Shown piece after piece: positions 12,106 to 24,839 of a stretch of DNA of 64,000 nt. Where the stretch lies: assembly GCA_025738555.1 (NCBI GenBank), contig JAOVFP010000002.1, positions 310,001 through 374,000 on the forward strand, in the 5' to 3' direction. Source of the DNA: Cyathus striatus (lineage: Eukaryota; Basidiomycota; Agaricomycetes; Agaricales; Nidulariaceae). The notes beneath the pieces are model-generated. The model saw only the letters and a program-made list of their open reading frames with translations. It searched no databases and had not been told where the DNA came from. The first letter of the stretch is position 1. Each line of letters opens with the position of its first letter. The translations under genes and the position numbers were made by a program.

Positions 12106-12811
12106 TGTTAGTGACATAAATGAGAAATATGACAATGCAACAAGAGTCAGAACTTCGAGATGAAGTTCTTGAGAGTTTCTAAGTGAGAGAACTTGCTGTA
12201 AGAGCTGAGAACGAATGAAGATGATAGAGAACAATAGAGACGATGTAGAGACACAAAAGGAGAGGCTGAGAACAAGCTCTGACAGAGGGGGGAAGTTCAC
12301 TCAATTACTAAAGAGGTAGATACACTGTTTATATAAGAAAAATGGTAGAGAATTGTACCTAAAAGAGCAGATAAAATTTCCTAAGGCCAAGAGTGACTAG
12401 ACAAGTGTTTCAAGGAGAACTAGCAAGGGAGGTTTGTATTTAGAATGTAAAGAGAAGAGAAATGTGATATGAGGAGAAGTAGAAGATGTAGTGATGTTGG
12501 ATAAACAAAGGTGATATGTTTTGCTGATGTCGAGAACTTCAGTTTGTGAGCAAGTTCCGCTGTCCCTAGCTTTGTGTGTCCATAACCGAGTGCTTTGGTT
12601 GCTCATTAGCATGATAGTTTGTCTGGTGTTGAGGAGAAGTCAGTCTGATTTCGAGAGCATCGAGGGGGTATTGTGCAGACAGAGGTGAATGATGGTTGGC
12701 AATGTGTACACATTCAAGGTTCGATTATGTAGTTAGTCATGTGACTAAGACACATCTGCAGAACTCATTAATACATTGATTCCACCATGCAGGTGGAATG
12801 CCTGCTCTACA
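12106..12811 (+). repeat. LTR-like terminal repeat, copy 1, with palindromic 3' end
   Basis: The unit starts TGTTAGTGACATAAATGAG right after a purine tract (GGGAAAGAGAGGG). It has a TATA-like GTTTATATAAG near 12327 and ends TGCAGGTGGAATGCCTGC then TCTACA, a decayed terminal palindrome. Related copies lie at 40918-41603 (minus) and about 43323-43995 (plus). In the minus copy, too, a pol-tail remnant precedes the unit. No target duplication is seen, and no matching 5' copy lies upstream in the window. Confidence 0.65.
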
Positions 12812-13309
12812 CATCACACATTGTGGTTACAAGCTGATGACTCTTTGCTGACTTGCTCCTTTTTTCTCCTATTTCTACACAGGCATGCAGGAGAGCATTT
12901 CTCTGGCCATTCACTTTGATCTGGGGGCACCACTGCACTAGCTGAGCAGGGCATGTCCCACTCTAATATTCAACATATCAGGCATTGGAGCTCTGGTGCC
13001 TTCAAAATGTACATTTGCTGGCACCCAACTCTTATTGCTTCACTATGTCTTCCTTTTTCCCTTTAACCTATCTCTTTTTTCAATCCACTATTTGTTGCTT
13101 CATCCTTGTTCCCTCAAAAAAAAAACAAAAAAAACAAAAAAAAAAAATAATAACAAAAAAAAAAATAACAAAAATAATAATAGTGAATAGCCTATTTCTC
13201 TTCTTTCTCATCTGCTTCTCATCTTTCTACTTCTCTTTGACTCACTTTCTTTTTGTGTTTTCTTATTTCTAACATCATGTATATTAAGCTCTTTACACTT
13301 AGCCATGTG
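12812..13309. other. Unassigned spacer with poly-A tract
   Basis: Holds a simple A-rich run at 13114-13185 (AAAACAAAAAAAATAATAAC type). No gene was recognised. Reading frames here are low-complexity Lys/Asn or Phe/Leu translations. Confidence 0.5.
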
Positions 13310-13836
13310 TTCTGTATGGATCTGTATGGAATCCATGTGGAATCTGCACAGATTTTTTTCTTTTTGGCAGGGGTTTTTTTGGATCTGTGCAGATTCCACA
13401 CAGATTCTGAAAATTCCATATGGATTACACAGAATTCTGCAGAATTCTGCATTACAGACCTGAAAATTCTGTACAGAATCTTATTATACTTATTTCCTTG
13501 TGCATGACACTCTGCATTAAGCATGACACTAAGTGTTGAGTGTGACACTATGCATTAAGTGTGACACTATACATTAAGCATAACACTATGCATTGAGCAT
13601 GATACTATATATTGAGTGTATCACAGATTTCATGTAGTGTCACACTTGACACCTGTAACAAGGCAGCAATGGAGACAAGATGATGGTAGGAATGAGATGA
13701 GATTATGAATTAACAGTTTTAATAGTATTCATTGTAATTTGGAACAGGAAAATTAAGGTATTAAATAGATCTTACAGATTCTGCATAAATCCACACAGAA
13801 TCCATGCAGAATATGTATGGAATCTGTATAGAATAA
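13310..13836. mobile_element. Palindrome-rich small element (CTGTATGGAATCC family)
   Basis: The left side carries TCTGTATGGATCTGTATGG and AATCTGCACAG; the right side carries the inverse phrases (CACACAGAATCCATGCAG, GTATGGAATCTGTATAGA). Inner segments at 13380-13480 are also mutually inverted (GATCTGTGCAGATTCCACAC, TACAGAATC). A related element lies at 34748-34905. It shares flanking sequence too: AGCTCTTTACACTTAGCCAT near 13288 is inverted near 34920. No coding potential; probably a non-autonomous TIR element. Confidence 0.5.
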
Positions 13837-14064
13837 TCACCTATGGAGCATTTCACCTAAACACTGCTAGTTTTGTACAAAATAAATTTCCCACTCAAAT
13901 TTTGGTATATCTTTTATCCATCTTACAGAATTGTTTGTTTTTAGGATATGAATAAAACTGTAAGACAGAATTTTCTGAAAGTCAAAACTACAGGAGAAAT
14001 ATTTTTTGCTGCAATGATTTTGGCCAAATTATATAATACCTACCTAATTAGAAAATGTATTATT

Positions 14065-14088
14065 CCCACTACCTTTTAAGGTAGTGGG
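14065..14088. other. Perfect 24-bp hairpin
   Basis: CCCACTACC-TTTTAA-GGTAGTGGG reads as a perfect palindrome. Its function is unknown; it may mark the end of a small element. Confidence 0.5.
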
Positions 14089-14099
14089 TTTTTAGGGAG

Positions 14100-17000
14100 G
14101 TTTGGATTTCCTTATAAGACAATTTGTGGATCGCATTCGGGATCTCACTTTCTGACCACCTGATTGGCTGATGCCTTTTTGGGAAACTTTTTGCAGTTCA
14201 AGACATAGGCTCACACTGGGCCAATCATCGAGGAGCAGTGGTTTTCATGTGATCCATGAAGTCCAGATGACTTCATGGTCAAGCCTCGCACATGAATCCC
14301 AATCAGGTGAGTCATTATCGGTCTGCCTCATCTTGTGAGGTAGAATTGACTTAACCCTAACATCATCATATTCAGTTTCAGTGTGGATCATATTTCCTTT
14401 ATTGGTAGATGACTCCACCCTATGAGTTCAAGGAGGATTGCAGTGATTTGATATTTCTCATCTCTCGTCCTCCTGCATCAGGTTTGAAATTTCTCCCTTT
14501 CTGGTTTATTCTCTTATTAACTCTTTTGTCCTCCTCAACTAGACAGGCACTTGACAACCATCTATTCGGTTTCGCATCTACCCTCCCACCTGCATCCTCA
14601 TTTAGTTTGATTTTCCTACTTTCTGTACAAAAGCTGTTTTTTCTCTCTTTCTCTCTCCCTCTCCGTCTTTTTCTCTTCTTTTCAGCTTTCTCTGTTTCCA
14701 TTGTACTTTTACATTTCTTCATGCGGCATCGAGTATGATTGCAATAAAATCCTGTTGTTTGCGGTGTTGTAGCTCTCACATTTTCTGGCAAGTGCCTTGG
14801 TCACTGCTGCTCCTACTACATCTGTGTTATGTGAAGTCATGTTGATTGAGTGATCGGTTACCGTAATGTCTGTGACTGCTCTCCTGTTCCATTTCTCTTT
14901 CCCTCTTTCTTGTTGTCTTCCTCTCCCTCATCCAGGTTCATTTGCATCACCACAAGAAAAGTGTACCGCATACATTGGCGGAGAAATAGAATAGAATAGT
15001 TAAAAATACGTTGTAAACATCCAGAATAAATTTTATCGACAATAAGTACTAGTTAAGAACCTCAGAAATACCAACCCAGCAATAGTTATGAACATTGTAT
15101 AATGTTTTTCCCACAGAATCCAGTACAATACATGAGCCATACAAGTTGGCACAATCCAATCTAATTTATCACAATCTAATACAATACCCTTACATCAAAA
15201 TATTAGAAAACAAGTTAACATATCACAAGCAGAAGGAGTATTGCTTATTGGTAATTATTAGCTCACACCAGCTCACTTAATTCAAGCCAATGTTAATTAG
15301 AAACCAATGACATTGTGCAACAATCATACATATTACTGAAGTTGTACAGCTTGGTAGTTACAGGATGAGGGAATGAAAATGAAGACATAGACAAACATAT
15401 GGCAAAGTTGGAGATAAGAATAAGTGCACCAGAAAAAGTTCAAAACTCAAGTTGAGGTGCCTAGACAGAAAAAGAACTACAACAGGACAGTGGCAACAGG
15501 TAAAGGGGATGGTGGAAGAGCAACATTGAATTAAGTGGAAAGGCTAACTCAGCCAGATAAGACAATCAAAATGCTGATGCTGAATGAATAATACAGTTAG
15601 CATATAACAGACTTCCTCAGGGCAATGTTCTACATACCATCAAAAAAAAAATTTAAAAAAAAATCCAATATTTTATGTCAGTGATGGTGACCCATATGTC
15701 GTGACAGGTATCTGATCAATTGATAACTGATATGCACCCAGGTACCTACCCACTCCTCACTCTCTCTACCTCAGCCATTACATCACAGTAGTGGTGAGCC
15801 CTAGAATGAGAACAAAGGTTGGCACAAAAAGACTCACCCTCACAGAAGAAATGTCATCCAACATCTATACCTGGAGGGAAACTTAGTCCCAACCCCGCCC
15901 TGTGTACTTCATCTCCATGACTCACACCAAGACTGAGAATGGAAGTGAGAAGAGAGAAAGAAAAGAGATAAACAATGAAGAAGTCCTCAAACTTTCTGGA
16001 GTGTGCCCAATGAAGAGCCATAGCATGTAGACAATGCACTATGGAGCAATGACTGTAGCCACATGTGTATGTGCCTTGTCTTCCCCAGATCATTCACAAA
16101 CCTATGGTGATGCTCAAACCACAAAGGATACAAATAAAGAACCAAAAAATGAAAGCCATAAGTAAGAGATTAGAACACATACCAAAAGCTCTCTGATGAT
16201 GCACTGTCCCAGTGGTAGGAATTCATTTGCATAGGTGTGTCCATAAAATAGGTCTTGAAATACAGATGCTGGTGAGGGGTAGCCAATATGTCACATAAAG
16301 AGCTGAAGAATGAGCTTCAGTATCAAATTGAAGCTGAATATTGCCCAGGAGTAGTGTGACATTCCAAAAAGATGGGAACATTGCTGGCCAACTTCAGCAT
16401 GGCTGGGAATCGGACCGACAGGGTAGGCACTGAACAGTAGAAGAGGAAGAGAACCTGGGGACTTGGAGGGGATAGAAAGCGGAGGGGGGTAGAGGGAGGG
16501 AGGAAGGGAGGGAGGAAGGGAAGATGGGAAGCAAGAGTTGCTCGACTCCCACAAACTGTCAAATGCAATCAGCTCTCACCTCAGGGTGCCCATCTCCAAG
16601 CACCCTCCACTTATCCTACACATCTCTCTCTTTACCATATCTTTCCATCACCTCACTATAAACCACCTCCAAATGCTTTAATTGTGAGTCATTAACACTC
16701 AATTGATAAAACCCATGCTAAAGTAGTGAAGAAAAGCCCAATATCACACTAAGTTGGCCAGCTCAGTCACCAAATCTCTTTATACATTTTGTTCTATGGC
16801 TCAAACGACAGTTCAGCCTCTCTTAAATATTACATTTATATTAATGTCTCAGACCCTCAAGCTAATTTATAATGTAGAACTATTCCTCATTAAGTGGTAT
16901 AACTTATATATACTGTTGATCTTATATTTTATAGAACAGGCTTTATTCCTAACTAAACAAAGGATTATAACTGTCCTTTCAGTCATATTTCTATTCTATT

Positions 17001-17200
17001 TACTCCTCCCTAACCTTCCACCATTTCAGAACATTTCGTTGTCATATCACTCTCAAGAATCTGTCAAAACCAACCCATTGGAACCCGTTCCCTCTCCTCT
17101 CTTCGAGGCCACAGGTGGATTTTTAACAAGTGCAAATAAGTAGGTGTGTTGGAGAGGTGCCACCCCTGTATTTTCCTACACCATCTGGCTTGGTTCTAAG
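14100..17200. other. Gene-poor interior of the TIR element
   Basis: Reading frames at 14409-14738, 16291-16568 and 16754-17143 are pyrimidine- or purine-tract translations, or lack motifs and introns. No domain was recognised. A purine-rich G/A tract lies at 16440-16525. Confidence 0.5.
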
Positions 17201-17222
17201 CTCTCTATATTTTTCTACACTA

Positions 17223-17560
17223 CTGTACCATTTCGACCAATTGTTCGCTCATATTGAGCGTGACCGAAAACTTAGGTTCATTGTTCAGTTCAGGGACCAG
17301 TTCAGTGCGTGACATGCTTAAGATTTGTTCATGCCAACAATGTTCATTGTCCTCAGATTTTTAACAATGACAAACGTGAAACATTATTTTATGATATAAT
17401 ACATACATCTAATGTAAAAAAAAATTCATCAAAATTATGCCTTATTTAATTGCCTTGACCCTTCGTTCAATGCTCTCTGGGACGTGTGACAAGGCCTGAA
17501 TTTGTTCTGTTCCGAGACCCTGTGTGACGCGTGACCAAACAATCGGTCGAAATGGTACAG
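17223..17560. mobile_element. MITE with CTGTACCATTTCGACC TIRs
   Basis: CTGTACCATTTCGACCAATT at the left is matched in inverse at the right end (CAATCGGTCGAAATGGTACAG). Each end is flanked by TA (17221-17222 and 17561-17562). It is 338 bp long and has no coding capacity. A larger relative with the same ends lies at 38119-38892. TA duplication and TIR type indicate a Tc1/mariner-superfamily non-autonomous element. Confidence 0.8.
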
Positions 17561-18090
17561 TATCTGGCTTGTTTCTAAGCTCTCTGGATAATTCTTAATT
17601 CTATGTATTGTTCTTAAGTCCTCTGTGATTTTATACACTATATCACTTGGTCTCAAGCTATATGGCTGATCCATGCACTCTTAAACCCATTCCTACAGTC
17701 CCCAGCTCATTCCTACAGTTTCTAGCTTGTTGTTACAATTCCCTTTTTTTTCATTCCTACACTTATTCAGTTTCTTGATAAATCTTCCCCTTATCTTTTA
17801 CACATCTTTTAACTGACCATTTGTGTTTCAGAACTGTCAACTTCGGGTTGAGGATTTACACATCTTCTAGGGTTTCTAAATCTTAAATGTAATCACTCAA
17901 TAAATAAATACTACTCTTCTTACTATGTACTTTCTTTCATAATTAATAAGTTCAATACAAACTTCAATTTAAGCAAATGTTTACCAGGTAGTGGGCTGTG
18001 CTGCTTGCCGGCCCTATTTCTTTATGTAATATGTGGCTATGCATCAAACGTGCAGGCTACAGCTTCAGGAATCCTATGGTGAGATGAGTA

Positions 18091-20689
18091 TCATTTTGAG
18101 CTGAACTGCTGCACCTGTAACTGAGCATCCTTTGCTCCAAGACCTGAGTGGTAGGCTTCCATCCACCTGATTGTTCTGTGTTCCCATTTACATATGGTCT
18201 CCAGCTTCACAAATTCAAGTGCCTTTGGGAGGTTTTCTTTCAATGTTTGGAAGGTGTAATCACAGTTGTCTCGAAGATATTTCTTAACTTCCCCCCAGAA
18301 GTATTCAATAAAGTTGAATTCACAGTGGAACTTTGGAAGAAATATGCAAAGATGGCCAGCTTCCTCAATCACCTCTTGAATGAGTGATTTCTGTTCCTGA
18401 AAGTCTGGCTGAAGATCTAGAATCCATCTTGCACAACAAGATGTTGCATCAGAATTACATTTCTCATTGCATTCCATGTGCAATTTTTGGCCCATAGTCC
18501 ACATTCTTGAAGAATCTGATGCATTCCCTTTTGAAGACCTGGAAACTTGGTGTGATTGGCAGGGAATACCATATGTTGAGTAACTCTCTCTCCATTCCTA
18601 AAATACCAACCATCATGCATAAATGCTTGCTTTCCCCCAGGCCACATATTCATACTGGATGTTAATAGTGCATCTTTGGCATATGCTGAATGGCCTTGTG
18701 AGTTGCCTATCAAGAAAAGTGCCTGAAAGCCAGGACCATGTGCCTTTTCAAATGCAGAAATAATGTGCTCATGCATCTGGAGGAATTTATGTGTGAGTAA
18801 TAATAATAATGTGGTGTCAATTTTAATACTCACCTGTTTCACAAATAATTCCCCATTCCGATAGCCGTCGTAGTTTTATCCATATTCCATACTTTGACTC
18901 ACTTCCTTCAACCAACTAACAGTCGAGAAAATTATTTCACTATGATGAATTCCACACCCAACACCTTTTTTTCTTATTGGAAATTCCCCATCAAGAGCCC
19001 AGCTTCTTTTCCTGCCATCATTTGCTTGCACTGTCATTTCATCATGTGCACATACCACAAGGTGCCATTCACCTTCTTTCAGATGCTTAATAATCTCTTT
19101 CATAAGATCCTCAACAGAGTACTCTGCTGTTCGAGGATGCTGTTGAGCCATTTCAGGCAAGTATCTTTCTTGTTGATCACTAATTATATCTGGCTGCTTG
19201 TGTCCATCATAATAAATGGATTTCTTGTGTTCTGTATATTGAAACCCTTCATGATGAAGCATGCAGGTGGCTGTTGATATACTAATACCCTTGATTCCAG
19301 ACTTTAAATGATATCGAGGCAGGAGTTCTTGTTCCAAATAGTGCTTTAAGCCCTTTGGCATTTCTTCATTAACAATATTTTTGAGGTACTTTTTTGCTGC
19401 TTCGGGTACCATGTGTTTACTGAATTCAACAAGTTTCTCAGGGTTCATTGCCCACTTGTTTGAGCAAACATATGAGCAAACTTCAGCATGGACAATGGGA
19501 TTATTGAGAAGAAAGAATGTTTTGGCATGGCATCCCCATTGTGATAATGGTAGTTCTCATCTTTCAACCCATTTTGCTGCCCATTTCCTCACAAGTCTCC
19601 CTCCCCAGCATGGCGAAAATCCTTCACACTCTGCTGCTCTTTCCGATGTATCAATATTCCCCCTTCTGTTGTGCAGTATCATGTGCAAGTATTCTTTTAT
19701 AGCTTTAGCATGATATGCTTGAAAGCTGTGAGAGCCATGATCAAATTGAGCCTTTGAAGACCGAATCAATTTGTTGATAGCCACATAAGCAGCCTGAAGC
19801 TCACCCATTCAGCTTTTTTTTGCAAGTGCACATTGCTCCTTTATTGAAACCTCAAGTTTTCGTTGTTTTAAAGGAGGGGGAGGCTTAGGTTGGAACTTGT
19901 GGTTATCAGCAGGCTGATCCTCATCATCAGATAAGCTGTCTTCTGCAGCAGCCGACATGTCAGATATGTAACCAGTAAAAACCTCTGAGCAATTAGATGA
20001 TGCGCCCAGGGTTGCATCTATGGGAACAGAAGGCTCTGAGAGCATTTCAATATCAGAATCTCCATCATTTGTTGCTGGGCCAACTTCCTTTTCTTTCAGG
20101 GAAAAATATGACTGCATTAAACTTGCACCTTGACTTTCAAGCAGGTTAGTTATTTATAGTGATCATGGATTTAAAGTCTGTAAACACACCTCTTACGAAG
20201 CACGGAATCTGCCACCTCCTTGTCTCGAGCCTTTTTATTGTGCTGTCGTTTGGATTGATCTGAGTTTCCTGTGTATGTCACTTGTGATTGTTCCACTATT
20301 TTCCACTCTTTTTTGCTTATCTTGCACTGTATAGCTTCATATCCTGGTACATGGCATTGCTCAAGCTCCTCAATCTCATGCTGAACCTGCCTCTCCAAAC
20401 TTTTCACCAATTCCTCCCCCTCAAGCTCGAAAAACTTGTGTTCAGAATCAGTTTCTGAGCCTGAACTACTGGTGCTATCCTCAGACTCCCAATAATCTGA
20501 GTCATCAGAGTTATTTGCTGATGCCCAGTGATTAACAGTGCCATCCCAAATGCATTCATCAACATTTGCTTGTATGTTGTTAGGTATGGGTGTGCAGGAT
20601 GTGTTAAGTCATTTGGTTGTAGCCTTTTCAGCCTTTACTGACCGTGCATGTGATAGCTTTTCTGCCAGTTTCTTTTTGTGTTGACCCAT
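18091..20689 (-). pseudogene. IS630/Tc1-type DDE transposase gene, decayed
   Basis: Read leftwards from ATG at 20689. An acidic N-terminus (SSSGSETDSEHKFFELEGEE) and a basic region come first, then an intron near 20195-20118. A central region (MGELQAAYVAINKL, FDHGSHSFQAYHAKAIKEYL) is followed by the catalytic part: VCAHDEMTVQANDGRKRSW, NSQGHSAYAKDALL, and FLPKFHCEFNFIEYFWG with the third acidic residue. A second intron lies at 18833-18777. The middle catalytic Asp that relatives have before NSQGHS is Gly (codon at 18705-18707), which would abolish strand transfer. Stops include TGA near 20612 and at 19809, and a TAA near 18880. A 1-nt shift occurs near 18480. Domain assignment is good; activity is excluded. 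Confidence 0.75.
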
Positions 20690-21211
20690 AGTGTATGTGT
20701 GTTGTTGACAATGAGGAGTAACAAAGAAAATTGATGCCCCCAGTAAATTTGTAATTCATCAGACAGCATGTTCTACAGCAATGTAGTAATATCCACTCCA
20801 TGTTAAAGCCCTCAGTAAATCTGTAGCACATTCCATAGTAATGTAGTAATATCAACTCCACATTGCAGGTGCAGCGCCAGTGCACCCTGCGGGCACTTGA
20901 CCAATACATCATTCAATTAGGAATTTGGCCACTGTACAAATATAGCAGTGACTAGGTGAAATGCTCCATAGTTGGTTAGAATAAATACAGGAACCTATGG
21001 ACTATGTATATTAAGTGTTTTTGTACATAGGCCAGTAGGGTTCCCTACACTATTAAAAAACATAAAACTCCACATCAGGAAGGAATTAAAACATTTTAAA
21101 CAAATAGCTACCACTTTCTTTCAAAATACCAACATTATTTGGCAGTTGCTAGCACAACAGAGACCCTCCTATTCATGATAACAAGCCCTCCAAGTTACAG
21201 ACTAGCTAGTA

Positions 21212-21589
21212 CTGTACGAATCAGATCAATTGGGCAGTCACATGTCATGCACCCATTCTGCCGCGCCGAAATTTGGGCCATGTCACGCGTCACGGATGAA
21301 AATGCCGAAAGGTTAGACTGTGACATACTTAGGCGCCGGCGTAATACCTAAAAATTTCAGTGTAATGACTATTTTTTCTTCTCCAAAAGCTAATTCTTGC
21401 TAAACAATAGTGTTCTGTACTTTTGAAAGCTAAATATATGCACTAATTTGGGCTTATTGGCTAGCTTGAGTAACGAAAATGCCGAAAATTCTGGCATGTC
21501 ACACTACAAATTCTCGTGTGCCGAAATCACTTTGTGGTTTGGGCCTGTCACGCACTCAAAGGCATGCCCAATTGATCGGATTCGTACAG
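21212..21589. mobile_element. MITE with CTGTACGAATC TIRs
   Basis: CTGTACGAATCAGATCAATT followed by GGGCA on the left is matched by the inverse TGCCCAATTGATCGGATTCG then TACAG on the right. TA flanks both ends (21210-21211 and 21590-21591). It is 378 bp long and retains several CpGs. The first six bases equal those of the 17.2- and 38.1-kb elements, suggesting one superfamily. Confidence 0.8.
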
Positions 21590-22184
21590 TAATGCACACA
21601 GGAATGAAAACTGAGCCTAGAGCCCTGAGGCCAATCCAGAGCATGGGGACCTGTACAAAGCTATGCAGACAGTGCACTAGCTAAGCACGGAATGACACTG
21701 ATGGACCATGCACAACCCATGTGCAGATCACAAGAAGAGAGATGATAGCAGTGTGAGCTAAGCATCACAGTGATGGAATTTTGTTGTGATACTGATGCAC
21801 CACATGTACTTGATAATATAAGCAATGCCCAAAATGGAAACAGATCAACGTGCCACCCATATGGGCACCTGTCATGACATAGACACACATGTGCATACAC
21901 TTGTAATTGGTTGCAGCAACAGCTGGGCTAGAACAATGGGGAAACCTAGGAAATAGTCCTTGTAATTAATACATACCTAATCCATAGCTAGATGTGTTCA
22001 TAAATGTATATAGATGAGTGATGGGGGAACAAAACAGCAGGAACTGCCAGGCATTCTTCCCCCCACAGATTGAGTGGTATACAGATGAGAATCAGAATTA
22101 TTTACAAGACATTTTGACACTGAATTATGTATCAAGTTTGCTGAATTGAAATCTGAATACCTTGATGCATTCTAAGAATAAAAC

Positions 22185-22345
22185 CAAGTTAAACTGATCT
22201 ATAAATAACTTGTTCTATTTTTGAAATTGAAATCATTGTGCCCCTCAGACTCACTGAATCTACACCTCAGGATATAAAGTTTATGAATATATTTGGAATT
22301 ACTATTCTAAGTATTTACTAAAGTAACAACTCTTGTCATGTGACT
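22185..22345 (+). repeat. Dispersed ~160-bp repeat, copy 1
   Basis: Phrases AACTTGTTCTATTTTTGAAA, CACCTCAGGAT, TATTCTAAGTA and GTCATGTGACTCA occur in the same order here and at 55575-55735. No coding potential. Probably a fragment of a dispersed element. Confidence 0.6.
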
Positions 22346-22379
22346 CAGCAGTGGCAAGCATTGCACCTGGACTAGTAGA

Positions 22380-24040
22380 TAATACTGCAATAACCCTAGA
22401 GTAAAGTAGTCAGCAGAAAAATGGTAAACAGAATGCTTAGCTCAATAAAATCAAGACTAGGAAAGGACACTCCCACTCAACTTAGTAGCTCAGTGGACTT
22501 AGCAAGTAGACATGAGGATTAAAGTCAAAAAGGAGGTCCATTCCCCTAGAGTTTCAATTTGAGGTACATACATGAGTGACAATCAATACAAGATAGTGCA
22601 CACATGCTCTCATGTCACCAGTGCACAGAAAGAGAATAAGGTATGTGAGGAAATATGAAATTGAAAGGCTAGAAGTGAATGATAATGAAAAGGGGAGTAT
22701 ATAGTAAAGGTAGGGTAATAGAATTATAGTAAGAGAATAGAGACTGTGTTTAAACAATTGAAATTGAATGAGTCACTTACCACACTCAATATTCCTCAAA
22801 CCAATGTACAACAATGGCAGCTCTCTCTTGACATTACCACAAAACATACTACATTGGAGATGACAGTGACTACTCTCCCCAAAGTAGTGACACAGTGGGC
22901 TAGGCTGCAAAACTTGACAACATGTGGTTGGTGGCAGGGTGCTCTGTCATCAGACATTGGCAGTCAGAATATCAGATATGGAAGAACAAAATAAAAAGAG
23001 CCTAGGTGTGTATTGTAACTGAAAAATGAGAGTGATAGAATTGTATAAAGAAAGAAAGAAAAGGATGATCAGAAGGAAAAATAATAAAATGAACAGAATA
23101 TAGTTATCCCAGCACCTCAACCCAACTCCCAGTTCCTTCCACCAATTGCAGATAGCAGCCATGTGGAATAGTGTTCCACAGTGGTACCAAATGCAGAGTC
23201 ACAGGGGTACCATATTCAGGGTCATAGGGGTACTGTATATTCATGTAGATTGGGTACCATATTTGCATAGATTAGGTACAGTAAAACATGATTATGTGAA
23301 ATATTCGTCTTTGCTGAAGCTTAGGGAGTACCCAGATTGGGGATATCGATTTCTGATTATAGAAGCCATCAAAGCAATCAGTGTAGAATATGTAGTGTGT
23401 AGAATATGTAGGACACTTGTATGAATATCACCAAAAAAAATGGATAAAAAATGAATACAAATGCACCAAAAAAGAATACATATTGGTATCAAGAAATAGG
23501 GTATAGTAGTGTAGTGTAGATATTGTATATAACTAAATGACAATCATATTGGCTGCTTTAACAGTCTTCCCCCTGGAAAAAGACCAGAATCTGTATGGAT
23601 TATATACATGTAGGGTCTGCAGTCCCACCCTGTTGTTTCCCAAACCCCAGACTGTGAAATGACAATTATTGTCCCTTTTATTGTGATACATATTGGACCT
23701 ATTAACACATATTAGTCAAAAGAACAGAAAAAAAATGAAAAAAAACATACATGACAACCCATTTTGCTACATCAGATGAGATGTATGCTGATTTGCTTTC
23801 AACAACTGATTTAACACATTTCGCGGCATACTGCCTTGAAGTGTCTTTAATGTGGCCTGCAACAGCTCTAGTAATGAAAAATATCTAAAAAAGAATAAAG
23901 AAATGAAAGAAAAATGTAGTAAAACACTTACTATTGATGTTCTGGTAGATGAAAGTGGTGGTAAAGGGTTAAGAATCATCATGTAAACATGTTGTTAATA
24001 TAGTCAACACAAAATAGTTAAAAAACATACTATTTTTATG
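22380..24040. other. Unassigned AT-rich stretch
   Basis: No reading frame with recognisable motif or splice support. GTACC/GTACTG-containing iterations at 23180-23290 hint at a small degraded repeat. Confidence 0.5.
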
Positions 24041-24046
24041 ATCAAA

Positions 24047-24326
24047 ATGGTAACTGTAGTACAAACGACTCACAGCCAGAACAACACCCTCCAACTAGCA
24101 GTTGGGTGTCAGGAGAATGATCACAGGAAGCAAAAATGTGTTTGGTCATAAATCACGTTCATATTGATGTAAACAATTGTAGACCAATGGTAATTGTAGT
24201 ACGAACGACTCACAGCCAGAACAATGCCCTCCAACTAGCAGTTGGGTGTCAGGGGAATTATCATGGGAAGCAAAGATGTGTTTGGTTGTAAATCACGTTT
24301 GTATTGATGTAAAAAATTGTAGACCA
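24047..24326 (+). repeat. Tandem duplication, two 140-bp units
   Basis: ATGGTAACTGTAGTACAAAC at 24047 is repeated at 24187 with few substitutions, and similarity continues through TTGTAGACCA. The two units differ mainly by transitions, including at CpG sites. Confidence 0.8.
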
Positions 24327-24839
24327 CAACAATACGTACCATTTCAAAAGTTGAAAACACTATTGGAATATAAGTAATTAGCAGCAGTAGCTGTCCCTCC
24401 TGTTGAGTTGCAAAAACGATCATGGGAAGCGAAAACGCATCTGTGTTGAAATAGGCAATGGAAAAAGGTACTGTTACAAACATCGAGAACATCTGTGGAA
24501 TCTGTATGATTAGAAGCTGTAGCTGCATCAACCAGTCAAGTTTTTATGCAGTGGAGAAGAATCATGGGAAGCTAAAGCTGTTGAATACACTACAAAACCC
24601 AATTTTATAACAATTTTGTATACTCTAAAAGGATACAGTACATAGTATATACAACCCAATAACGTGAAACGTAATAAATGAACTATACATGTACTGTTGA
24701 AATCACATAAATAGGTTATAATTGCTGCCAGGTGCTTCCCAATGGGTCTGCTGGGTAGTGACTTATAAGTGGGCAAAAAGACATTTACTCCAAAATGTTG
24801 AAGTCATCTAATCACATGAAAATAGTGGGAATGTTGGAA

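Larger units (their letters stand above)
13844..20968 (-). mobile_element. Candidate ~7.1-kb TIR transposon flanked by TA
   Basis: TGGAGCATTTCACCTA at 13844 is repeated in inverse at 20953-20968. The similarity continues inward for about 50 bp (CACTGCTA, TTTGTACA on both sides). Each end abuts TA, as in Tc1/mariner-type insertion. A decayed DDE transposase gene (18091-20689) lies inside, near the right end. Nested sequence includes the MITE at 17223-17560, so the original element was shorter. Pairing of the ends by eye is clear; that they belong to the same insertion is inference. Confidence 0.5.

Noticed and set aside
12985..13272. 95-residue frame with Lys run
   Set aside because: It crosses a poly-A tract; composition is artefactual.
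14409..14791. Opposed ~110-120-residue frames
   Set aside because: Pyrimidine-rich sequence gives Phe/Leu/Ser on one strand and Lys/Arg/Glu on the other. No motif or intron support.
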